Shown here: positions 16,511 through 24,326 of the stretch, in pieces
How the letters are laid out: the number at the start of each line of letters is the position of its first letter
Position numbering within the stretch: the first letter of the stretch is position 1
Source of the DNA: Polaromonas sp. 39-63-25
GTDB lineage: Bacteria > Pseudomonadota > Gammaproteobacteria > Burkholderiales > Burkholderiaceae_C
DNA length: 64,000 bases
Reading direction: 5' to 3'
Assembly (NCBI RefSeq): GCF_002278925.1
Contig: NZ_NCJH01000007.1
Location: forward strand, 336,891-400,890
Program-made: the position numbers and the translations under genes
The notes under the pieces: model-generated
Seen by the model: only the letters and a program-made list of their open reading frames with translations
What the model was told of the DNA's origin: nothing
The model's database searches: none

Positions 16511-19500
16511 TCAAGCGGCGGCCGCGCCACTTGGCAGGGTAAAAAAGAAGGTGGCCCCCTTGCCGGGCTCGGCGTGCGCCCAGACCTTGCCGCCGTGGCG
16601 GCCGATCACGCGGCTCACGGTGGCCAGCCCCACACCGGTTCCCGGAAACTCGGTCACGGCATGCAGCCGCTGAAAAGTATTGAAGAGCTTGTCGGCATAG
16701 GCCATGTCAAAGCCCGCACCGTTGTCCTGCACGAAAAACACGGACAGCCCGGCAGCGTCAGTCGTATGTCCGACCCGGATATCGGTACGTGACCGCCCGG
16801 AAGAAAACTTCCAGGCGTTGCCGAGCAGGTTTTCCATCACCACGTGGATCAACCGTCCATCACCCTGGGCCTGCAAACCCTCTTCGATATGGATGCTGGC
16901 CACGCGCTCCGGGTTGCGCCCCTGGCATTCACCGGCAATTTCCGCAGCCATGGCGCTCAAATCCACCGTTTCATGCCGCAACTGCATGCGCGAGACCTGC
17001 GCCAGGGACAACAGGTCTTCGATCAGCCGCCCCATCTGGGCCACACCCGCGTGGATGCGCGACAGGTAGTGCTGGATCTTTTCGTTCGGGCTGCCGGCAT
17101 TGAGCTGCTTGGCCAGCAGGCGGCTGAAGCCGTCCACCGTGTTCAGTGGTGAACGCAGGTCATGCGAGACCGAGTAGGAAAAGGCTTCGAGTTCCTGGTT
17201 GGACAGGCGCAGTGCTGTTTCAATGTCCTTGATTTCCGTCACGTCGGCATCGATGCCAACCCAGAACAGCACGCTGCCCTCATCATCAAGCACGGGAGAG
17301 GCCCGGTAAGACATGGTGTGGTAGGTGCCGTCCGCCGTACGCAGGCGCCGCATCCCCACATAGGGCGTCCGGCTCTGGCGGGATATCTTCCAGTTGGCAG
17401 ACATGTCGGCCAGATCGTCGGGGTGCACCACGCTTGACCACTTGTATCCCATCCAGTCATCCGGTATCCCACCCATCAATTCGTACCACTTGCGATTCAG
17501 ATAGGTCACCTTGCCGTCAACGTCGACATTCCAGATGATCTGCGGGGCCTGCTCGGCCAACGCCCGGAACAGGGCCTCCTGCCGCGCCAGGGCGGCAGTC
17601 CTTTCAACGACCTTTTCTTCCAGCCCCTGGTTGAGCTGCTGCACCTGCTCAAAAAGCTGGGTGTTTTCAATGGCGATGGATGCCAGTTGCGCGAGTTCAA
17701 CGCCCACATACTGGTCCTGCAATGTGAACTCGCCATCGTATTTGTCGCTCAATTGCAGCAGCCCGATGTTCTCGCCACTCTGGCCGGTCAGCGGAACGGC
17801 CAGCCAGCCTCGCATGGACGGTTCCGTCCCGGCCTCATCACCAGGCCCGCCCCAGCGCGGGTCAGCCTCCAGTGCGGACTGGGTCAGGCGCATCGGCCTG
17901 TTGGTTTCGCAAACGGCCGCATCCAGGCCATAGAGGTGGGTCAATCGCACCAGGTCGCGACAGTGGGCATATTTGTCCGAGTACGACACGGCGTTGACGG
18001 TCCGCGTCTGCCCTCCGGAGACCGTCAGGCTCACCACGGCCTGGTGCGCGCCCACCACGGCCCGGACCTGATCCACGGTTTCCTGCAACGTGGCCTCGAC
18101 GGTGCGGTGGCGCGTGATGGCATGGGTCGCGTCGGCGGCGCGCTGCAGCGTGAACAGGTAATCCTGTACTTCCTTTTCGGCCCTGACCTGTGCGGTGATG
18201 TCCAGCGCAACCGCGAAACGCGCCTCCCGGCCCATGTAGGTAATGGCCCGGGCCACGGCCTCCACGGGAAACTCAACGCCGTCCTTGCGCAGATGCAGCC
18301 AGCGGCCCGGCTGGCCGATGACGCCCTTGTCGAGATGCTGCTTGAACCGGGCCTGCTCTGCCCCCGACCGGATATCAAAGAGCGTCAGCTGCAGGAACTC
18401 TTCCTTGGAATGGCCATAGTTCGCCACAGCAGCCTCGTTGACGGCGAGAAAACGGGCGGTCCCGGCATCAACGATCCACATCGGGACAGGCGCGGCCTTG
18501 AACAGGGCTGCATAACGCTGCTCGCTGTCGGTCATGGCCTGCTCGGCAAGTTTGCGCCGGGTAATGTCGCGCTCTACGGCGACGATGTGGGTCACCCGCC
18601 CCTGCGTGTCTGCAATGGGTACCATGTCCAGGTCCAGCCAGATCTCTTCACCGCTCTTTTTGTAGTTGATCAGCTCCGCGCGCACGGACTCCCCCTTGCG
18701 CAACGCCGCACCGATGCGATCCAGTTCGGTGCGCTGGGTTCGCGGTCCCTGCAGAAAACGCGGCGACCGGCCCAGCGCTTCCTCGCGGCTGTAACCAGTG
18801 CGGCGCTCGAACGCGTTGTTGACGAATACGATGCGCGGCCCTGGCTCATCGAGCAGATCGGCTTCGGTGATCAGCACGATGTCGTTCAGCCGGGAAATGG
18901 CGGCCTCCAGCAATCGGAGTTGCGCCTGGGATTCGTGCTGGTCGGTGATGTCCTGCAACACCCCCATGAGGCGCACGACCTTGCTGTCCCTCAACATCGC
19001 ATGGCCCCGTGTGCGCACCCAGATGCGTCGCCCCTGCGCCGTGACAAGCGGCACCTCCATGTCCCAGGGCGTGCCGTCGGCCAACGCCGCGGCCAGCGTG
19101 GCGCGCGCCAGGGGCTGCATTTCCGGCGGGTGAAACTCGAGTGCCTGCTTCAACCCCAATGGCACCGACGGATCGAGGTCAAAAATCCGGTACACCTCTG
19201 CGGACCAGTAAGGCGTCATGGTCTCCACGGTCAGTTCCCAGCCCCCGATACGGGCCATCTCGCCAGTCTGTTGCAGCAGCTCCGTGTGGCGAGCCACGGC
19301 GAGCTCCGCCTGCTTGCGGGCCGTGATGTCCTGGACCACACCGGCACGCCAGACGATCTGGCCGCTGCTGTCTGCATGGGACTCACCGAGCTGGTGTATC
19401 CAGCGGGTCTGGCCGTCCACGGTGAGGATGCGGTACTCCACGTCCATGCGCTGACCCTCCTGCATGGCGGCCTCCCGCACGCGAATGTAGCCAGCACGGT

Positions 19501-21202
19501 CTTCCGGATGGACCATCGCAATCACGGTGTCCGGTCGCCCGTCAAAGCCCGCCCGGGTCAGACCGAAGAGTTCATACACCTCGTCGGACCACCAGAGCCG
19601 GCCGGTGGCGAGGTTCAACTCCCAGTTGCCGATCCGCCCCAGCCGCTGGGCATTGAGCAGCTTGCGCTGGACCTCGCTGAGTTGCTCGTAACTGTGCGTC
19701 TGCTCCAGCTGCAGTTGCTGCATGCGGGTGATGTCTGAAAACACCATCAGGGCGCCAACGATGCCGCCCGCGCCCTGCATGGGACGGTAGGTGCAGCTGA
19801 TCAGGCGGCCCACCGGCTCACGCTCGTTGCGCACCAGCATGAGTAGGGGGCCGCCGCTCTCGCCGCGCAGGGCCTTGTGCAGGGGCAGGTCCTCGAAACC
19901 GTACAAGCCCTGCGTGTCCGGAACAAACAGCCCCTGGCGTTGCGGCCACTGCGGCGCCAGCACCATGGAGCTGTCATCAATGGCAAACAGCTGGGAGGCT
20001 GTCTGGTTCACCAGGATCACCCGTCCGGCGGCGTCCACCGCCAGCAGGCCTTCCTGCATGCTGTTGATGGTCAGCTCCAGCGCTGCATAAGCCTGCCGGT
20101 TCCGCGCCAGCTCATTTTCCAGAGCCCTTTCGCGATGCTGCAGCGAGTCAGCCATCAGATTGAAGCCCGCGGCAATTCTGGAAAATTCACTCTGACTCTC
20201 ACCCGGTCTCATGGGCACACGCGCGTCCAGGAGGCCCTTTTCCAGCTCCCGCGTGGCGTGAAGAAGCTGGCGGGCCGGCGCCACAATCGAACGGCTGGCA
20301 ATCATCCAGGCAATCCCGCCGCCAAGAAGCGCCACCAGCGCAAGCGCCGCCAGCTCCTGCCACAACTGGCGCCGGACAGGCGCGACGATCAGGTCGCGGT
20401 CCATGCTGACCGACACAAAAACCGCGGCCTCCGAGTTCGGGCTGCTCGGCATGAATGCCCACAAACGTTCATGCCCCCCGCCATCCGGGCCTTCGCGCAC
20501 CCCGGTGCTCATGGCTTTGACCGCTTCCTGCAATACCGGGCTGCGAACCTTGTCGCCTACACGGATAGGCAGGGCCGGTCTGCCCGCCAGCAAGGCGCCT
20601 TCGCGGTCCTGAACACCCAGTGCAGCCCCAGACGGCAGCTGTATCCCCGCGATCGTCCCGGCCATCCTGGCCAGATCGAAGGCGGCGTAGACCACCCCCG
20701 TCACCTTGTCATCCGCGCCCATGACAGGCAGTGCAAAGGTCAGCACCGGCGTGCCGGCAAGCCGTCCAACCGCATAGGTGCCCACGACAAAGCGACGCTG
20801 GGCGATGGCATCGCGGAAATAGCTGCGGTCGCCCAGAAAGGTTTTCTTGGCGCTCCCCAACGCGTGACAACGGGTTTGTCCGTCCAGCCCCAGAACGCCC
20901 AGATTGGCGTATTCGGGAAGATGGCGGGTCAGGCTTGAAAAATGGTGGTCGCAGTCGGCGTGATTGCCTTCCTGCACCTCCGGCAGCGAAGCAAGCAGGG
21001 TCAGCACCTGCCTGGCGGAGTCTGCCACCCGCTCCTGGCTGGCGGCGGCCAGCGAAGCTGCAAACTGCAGGTTGGCCTTGGCGCGTTCGAGCTCAGCGCC
21101 GGCATTGTGCAGTGCCTTGAACATCGACAGGCCGAACAGCGGAACAATCGCCACCAGCACCAGCACGACAATGCGCGTGCGCAGGCTGATGTCCACCCTC
21201 AT
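16511..21202 (-). CDS. Large membrane multi-PAS/GAF sensor histidine kinase
   Basis: 1563 residues. Order: TM1 (about 10-28); periplasmic Cache-type sensor (about 35-275, 'FLGDRSYFRDAI'); TM2 (about 283-303); HAMP (about 305-360); PAS domains at about 370-490, 520-630, 645-755, 765-880 and 890-1005; GAF (about 1015-1190); PAS (about 1215-1330); HisKA with His in 'SVSHDLRSPLNTVDGF'; HATPase with 'QDNGAGFD' and 'PGTGVGLATV'. The fourth PAS has a LOV-like 'GRSPRFLQGP' lacking the flavin-linking Cys. The upstream receiver gene is truncated, so its partner may be the regulator at 15753. Confidence 0.92.
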   Translation of the reverse strand: MRVDISLRTRIVVLVLVAIVPLFGLSMFKALHNAGAELERAKANLQFAASLAAASQERVADSARQVLTLLASLPEVQEGNHADCDHHFSSLTRHLPEYANLGVLGLDGQTRCHALGSAKKTFLGDRSYFRDAIAQRRFVVGTYAVGRLAGTPVLTFALPVMGADDKVTGVVYAAFDLARMAGTIAGIQLPSGAALGVQDREGALLAGRPALPIRVGDKVRSPVLQEAVKAMSTGVREGPDGGGHERLWAFMPSSPNSEAAVFVSVSMDRDLIVAPVRRQLWQELAALALVALLGGGIAWMIASRSIVAPARQLLHATRELEKGLLDARVPMRPGESQSEFSRIAAGFNLMADSLQHRERALENELARNRQAYAALELTINSMQEGLLAVDAAGRVILVNQTASQLFAIDDSSMVLAPQWPQRQGLFVPDTQGLYGFEDLPLHKALRGESGGPLLMLVRNEREPVGRLISCTYRPMQGAGGIVGALMVFSDITRMQQLQLEQTHSYEQLSEVQRKLLNAQRLGRIGNWELNLATGRLWWSDEVYELFGLTRAGFDGRPDTVIAMVHPEDRAGYIRVREAAMQEGQRMDVEYRILTVDGQTRWIHQLGESHADSSGQIVWRAGVVQDITARKQAELAVARHTELLQQTGEMARIGGWELTVETMTPYWSAEVYRIFDLDPSVPLGLKQALEFHPPEMQPLARATLAAALADGTPWDMEVPLVTAQGRRIWVRTRGHAMLRDSKVVRLMGVLQDITDQHESQAQLRLLEAAISRLNDIVLITEADLLDEPGPRIVFVNNAFERRTGYSREEALGRSPRFLQGPRTQRTELDRIGAALRKGESVRAELINYKKSGEEIWLDLDMVPIADTQGRVTHIVAVERDITRRKLAEQAMTDSEQRYAALFKAAPVPMWIVDAGTARFLAVNEAAVANYGHSKEEFLQLTLFDIRSGAEQARFKQHLDKGVIGQPGRWLHLRKDGVEFPVEAVARAITYMGREARFAVALDITAQVRAEKEVQDYLFTLQRAADATHAITRHRTVEATLQETVDQVRAVVGAHQAVVSLTVSGGQTRTVNAVSYSDKYAHCRDLVRLTHLYGLDAAVCETNRPMRLTQSALEADPRWGGPGDEAGTEPSMRGWLAVPLTGQSGENIGLLQLSDKYDGEFTLQDQYVGVELAQLASIAIENTQLFEQVQQLNQGLEEKVVERTAALARQEALFRALAEQAPQIIWNVDVDGKVTYLNRKWYELMGGIPDDWMGYKWSSVVHPDDLADMSANWKISRQSRTPYVGMRRLRTADGTYHTMSYRASPVLDDEGSVLFWVGIDADVTEIKDIETALRLSNQELEAFSYSVSHDLRSPLNTVDGFSRLLAKQLNAGSPNEKIQHYLSRIHAGVAQMGRLIEDLLSLAQVSRMQLRHETVDLSAMAAEIAGECQGRNPERVASIHIEEGLQAQGDGRLIHVVMENLLGNAWKFSSGRSRTDIRVGHTTDAAGLSVFFVQDNGAGFDMAYADKLFNTFQRLHAVTEFPGTGVGLATVSRVIGRHGGKVWAHAEPGKGATFFFTLPSGAAAA

Positions 21203-21427
21203 GCGGTGATCCGCTGCGGCACGGGTCGACGTAAAAGGGCCGCGTCCGGACAGGTACGCGTGGAACGGGGCTGAAAGGTTTGAAAAGGAGTCAGGACGAA
21301 GTTCATGCGGTCGGGGTTTCTGAAACAGGCCGCCAGCGGCCGCTTTCAGATGGACTCACCCGACTGTAAGTCATCTGCAGTAGCCCCCGCTACTCCAGCG
21401 AAGGTTCCCTCCTCGCCGCAAGGGCCG

Positions 21428-21790
21428 TCAAGCTGCGGCGATGGACTCGTTGACGCGCAGCCAGTAGTCCTGCAGACGGCTGAGCTTTTCCGTGAAATCG
21501 CCGAAATCGACGGGCTTGCGCACAAAGCCGTTGGCGCCGCTCTGGTAGCAGGCAATGATGTCGGACTGCTCACTCGACGAGGTCAGCATGACCACCGGAA
21601 CCAGCGCCGTCAGCGGGTTGCTGCGCAGGCTGCGCAAAACATCCAGCCCGGACAGCTTGGGCAGCTTCATGTCGAGCAGGACAAAGGCCGGCTGCTTCTG
21701 TGTGTCGCGCCCTGCGTGCACCCCCTGGCCAAACAGGTAATCCAGCGCCTCGGCGCCATCGCGTGCGGTCACGATGGCCGTGTCCGCCCC
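21428..21790 (-). pseudogene. N-terminally truncated receiver-domain protein
   Basis: The frame encodes the C-terminal two thirds of a CheY-like receiver: 'VTARDGAEALDYLFGQG', phospho-Asp in 'FVLLDMKLPKLSG', Thr in 'VVMLTSSS', Lys in 'FVRKPVDFGDF'. The first beta strand and acidic pair, about 35 residues in relatives, are absent because a TAG stop at 21791-21793 closes the frame. A GTG at 21772 could start a 114-residue product that could not bind magnesium normally. It precedes the large kinase by 225 bases, the usual place for its partner. I read it as a decayed partner gene. Confidence 0.75.
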
Positions 21791-21884
21791 CTATTACAGA
21801 CATTTACACATTTATCCAGCCCGTTCGGCGCGCGTTTTGTGATGTGTCAAAAACACTCCGCATTAGACCCCGGCGCCGCCCAAA

Positions 21885-22889
21885 TTACCATCGGGGTAGT
21901 GCCTCTTCCTTCAGCTGGCTGCGCAGCAGCGCATAGTCCGGCACCACCGTGCGCACCGTGTCCCAGAACCGCGGGCTGTGATCCATGACCCTCAAATGGC
22001 TCAATTCGTGGACCACCACATAGTCAATGACTGACTGTTTGAAGTGAATCAGCCGCCAGTTCAGCCGGATGGAGCCGTCTGCACTGGCGCTGCCCCAACG
22101 GGTTCCGGCGCTGCTCAGGCTGAGTTTGCGCCATTGCACACCCAGATGCGGTGCGAAATGGTCGAGGCGCTCGGTAAAGACGCGCTTGGCCTGGCGCATC
22201 AGCCAGGCCTGCACCGAGTCACGAATCTGCTCGGCCGTGGCGTCGTGGGCCAGGGCAATGTGCAAGGTCAGCCGGGGAACACCCGGCAGGCTGGAATTGG
22301 GTGCGTCTTCCCCGGTGTGCAACTCAGCAGCAGCACTGCTTTTCAGCTCGCCGCCCACACCGCCAAAGGCGTGCCGCGGATCGATCACCACAATCACCGG
22401 CTCTCCGAGAAAAGGCAGGGTCGTGCCGTCTTTCCACTCAATGCGGGCCGACTCCAGCCGGTCGTGGCGCGCGCGGGTTTCCTGCAGCTTCTTGACGATC
22501 CAGCCGGATTTTTCCTGCACAGCCTTGTCTATTTCATACAGGGGCACCCACTTGGGCGCACTGACGACCAGGCCCTCAGCCCCCACCGAAAACCCGATGG
22601 TGCGCCGCTTGCCACGCCGGAACTGGTAGCCCACCACCGTGCCTTCGAGCAGGGCTTCCCGAGAAGCGGCCGGGTGCCGGTAAGTGGCCGGCGCCAGCAC
22701 CTGCGCCAGGGTCTGGGCGGGTGGATGGTTTGATGCAGACGCTATCTTTTCGATAGCTGTTGACGCAGGCGCAATAATGGCCAATGGCTCATTTGGCCTA
22801 GAAGTTGTGGCTTTGGCAGGCAAATCTGCCGTGGGTCTGGCTGGCTCCAGGTCAAAAAGGTCCAGCGTGAACTGAAGAAGCCGTTGCAT
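21885..22889 (-). CDS. ygjP: YgjP-like M48/DUF45 family zinc metallopeptidase
   Basis: 334 residues. The C-terminal half carries the zinc motif 'VVHELSHLRVMDHSPRFW' (HExxH plus downstream His) and 'LNWRLIHFKQSVIDYVV' of the YgjP/DUF45 family. The N-terminal 95 residues are a low-complexity Pro/Ala linker partly encoded by a dispersed repeat at 22740. The family is predicted to be cytoplasmic; substrate unknown. It is the last recognisable gene of the glyQ-glyS-gmhB-plsC run, 32 bases after plsC. Confidence 0.88.
   Translation of the reverse strand: MQRLLQFTLDLFDLEPARPTADLPAKATTSRPNEPLAIIAPASTAIEKIASASNHPPAQTLAQVLAPATYRHPAASREALLEGTVVGYQFRRGKRRTIGFSVGAEGLVVSAPKWVPLYEIDKAVQEKSGWIVKKLQETRARHDRLESARIEWKDGTTLPFLGEPVIVVIDPRHAFGGVGGELKSSAAAELHTGEDAPNSSLPGVPRLTLHIALAHDATAEQIRDSVQAWLMRQAKRVFTERLDHFAPHLGVQWRKLSLSSAGTRWGSASADGSIRLNWRLIHFKQSVIDYVVVHELSHLRVMDHSPRFWDTVRTVVPDYALLRSQLKEEALPRW
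22740..22800 (+). repeat. Dispersed ATAGCTGC-type repeat inside ygjP
   Basis: 'gctatcttttcgatagctg' then TTGACGCAGGCGC and a divergent GGCC/ATTT end. It is in the antisense direction of ygjP and encodes residues about 30-50 of its linker (NEPLAIIAPASTAIEKIA). The reading frame is kept. Confidence 0.6.
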
Positions 22890-22921
22890 GCTGACCAGTG
22901 TAGCTTTGACCAGCCCAGCCG

Positions 22922-23674
22922 TCAGGCGCCCGAGGCGGTTTCCGGATAGGCCTCGGGGTCGAGCCGGCGCATTTCGGCTTCTATCCAGGCCTCGACTTCA
23001 CGCATCAACTCCTCAGGCTTGCGGCCCACGCTGCTGATGGGTTTGCCGATCGAGATGTCGACGATGCCCGGCTTCTTGATGAAGGCCTTGCGCGGCCAGC
23101 ACTTGGCCGATGTCACGGCCACCGGAATCACCGGCGCGCCGGTCTCGATCGCCAGCCGCGTGCCCCCGGTCTTGTACACGCCTTTTTTTCCGCGTTCAAT
23201 CCGCGTGCCTTCGGGAAACATGATGACCCAGACACCCTGGCTCATCAGCCGGCGGCCCTGCTCGACCACCTTGTTGAAGGCCTGTGTGCGCTGGTTACGG
23301 TCGATGTGGATCATGTCCATGCGCGCCATGGCCCAGCCGAAAAAGGGCACGTACAGAAGTTCTTTCTTGAACACATAGGCCAGCGGGTGCGGCATCAGCG
23401 TCGGCATGGAAAACGTCTCCCAGGTGCTCTGGTGCTTGAGCAGCAGCACGGCCGCGCTGGTCTCGCCGGTCGGCAGGTTTTCCATGCCGGTCACGCGGTT
23501 CTGGATGCCCAGGATCACCGTGCCGCCGCGGACGGCCACGCGCAGCCAGCCGGCGCACAGCCAGTAAATCTGCGTGCTGCTGCCAAACAGCGAAAAAATC
23601 AGGACGGCCAGCCCCCAGGGAATCACGGTGAGAATCATCCACAGAAGGTGCAGGACGGAGCGAATCAGGGGCAT
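22922..23674 (-). CDS. plsC: 1-acyl-sn-glycerol-3-phosphate acyltransferase
   Basis: 250 residues with an N-terminal membrane segment (about 8-30). Acyltransferase motif I is 'KHQSTWETF', a His-X4-Glu variant of the usual HX4D; motif III is 'FPEGTRIERGKKG' and motif IV 'VIPVAVTSA'. It adds the second acyl chain to lysophosphatidic acid at the inner membrane. It follows gmhB and precedes ygjP in the conserved order of this lineage. Confidence 0.92.
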   Translation of the reverse strand: MPLIRSVLHLLWMILTVIPWGLAVLIFSLFGSSTQIYWLCAGWLRVAVRGGTVILGIQNRVTGMENLPTGETSAAVLLLKHQSTWETFSMPTLMPHPLAYVFKKELLYVPFFGWAMARMDMIHIDRNQRTQAFNKVVEQGRRLMSQGVWVIMFPEGTRIERGKKGVYKTGGTRLAIETGAPVIPVAVTSAKCWPRKAFIKKPGIVDISIGKPISSVGRKPEELMREVEAWIEAEMRRLDPEAYPETASGA

Positions 23675-23706
23675 GGCGTGTGTCTTCAGTCGAAATTTCG
23701 AGTGTT

Positions 23707-23762
23707 TCAGGGCGGCAGCCCTTTAAACATCTGCGCCAGGAGCTACGTTTTTCATAGCACTG
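23707..23762 (-). repeat. Dispersed ATAGCTGC-type repeat at the 3' end of gmhB
   Basis: On the minus strand: 'tgctatgaaaaacgtagctc' then CTGGCGCAGATG and 'aaagggctgccgcc'. It supplies the last dozen codons of gmhB (AMKNVAPGADV and stop) and part of the gmhB-plsC spacer. Confidence 0.6.
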
Positions 23763-24316
23763 GCTGGGGCGCTGCGGTTCAGGATGAATTCCACAAAGGC
23801 CGGCAGGTCGGTATGGACCAGCGTGCCGGGCGGCAGGCCCTCCGGCAGGCCACCGTCCCGGTGCCTTGCCGATTTTCCGGTCAGCACCAGGTGCGGCTCG
23901 CAACCGGCCGTAGCGCCGGCGAGCAAATCGCGCACCGAGTCGCCGGCCGTCGGCACGCCCTTGAGCGGTATGCCAAAACGCGCGCCTATCTGCTCGAACA
24001 ATCCGGGCAGGGGTTTGCGGCAGGTGCAGCTTTCTTCCGGGCTGTGCGGGCAGTAAAACACCGCATCGATGCGCCCCCCCAGCGCCGCGAGCAGCTTGTG
24101 CATCTTGGCGTGCATGGCGTTGAGCGAGGCCACATCAAACAGGCCGCGCCCCAGGCCCGACTGGTTGGAGGCAATCACCACATGCCAGCCGGCGTGGGTC
24201 AGCCGCGCAATCGCTTCGAGCGAGCCCAGCAAGGGCATCCATTCATCCGGCGTCTTGACGAAATCGTCGCTGTCGCTGTTGATGGTGCCGTCGCGGTCGA
24301 GGATGACGAGTTTCAT
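23723..24316 (-). CDS. gmhB: D-glycero-beta-D-manno-heptose 1,7-bisphosphate 7-phosphatase
   Basis: 197 residues. HAD motif I is 'VILDRDGTIN', with motif II 'VIASNQSGLGRG', the GmhB zinc loop 'FYCPHSPEESCTCRKP' (three Cys and a His) and motif IV 'TAGDSVRDLLAG'. It removes the C7 phosphate from heptose bisphosphate in LPS core heptose synthesis. The ATG at 24316 is chosen to fit motif I; it lies 10 bases past the glyS stop. The C-terminal end derives from a dispersed repeat. Confidence 0.93.
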   Translation of the reverse strand: MKLVILDRDGTINSDSDDFVKTPDEWMPLLGSLEAIARLTHAGWHVVIASNQSGLGRGLFDVASLNAMHAKMHKLLAALGGRIDAVFYCPHSPEESCTCRKPLPGLFEQIGARFGIPLKGVPTAGDSVRDLLAGATAGCEPHLVLTGKSARHRDGGLPEGLPPGTLVHTDLPAFVEFILNRSAPASAMKNVAPGADV

Positions 24317-24326
24317 GACGATTCGC

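Noticed and set aside
18743-18772. A LOV photoreceptor domain
   Set aside because: The cysteine needed for the flavin adduct is replaced by proline.
17687-19738. A 683-codon plus-strand open frame
   Set aside because: It lies wholly antisense to the PAS kinase; no family motif.
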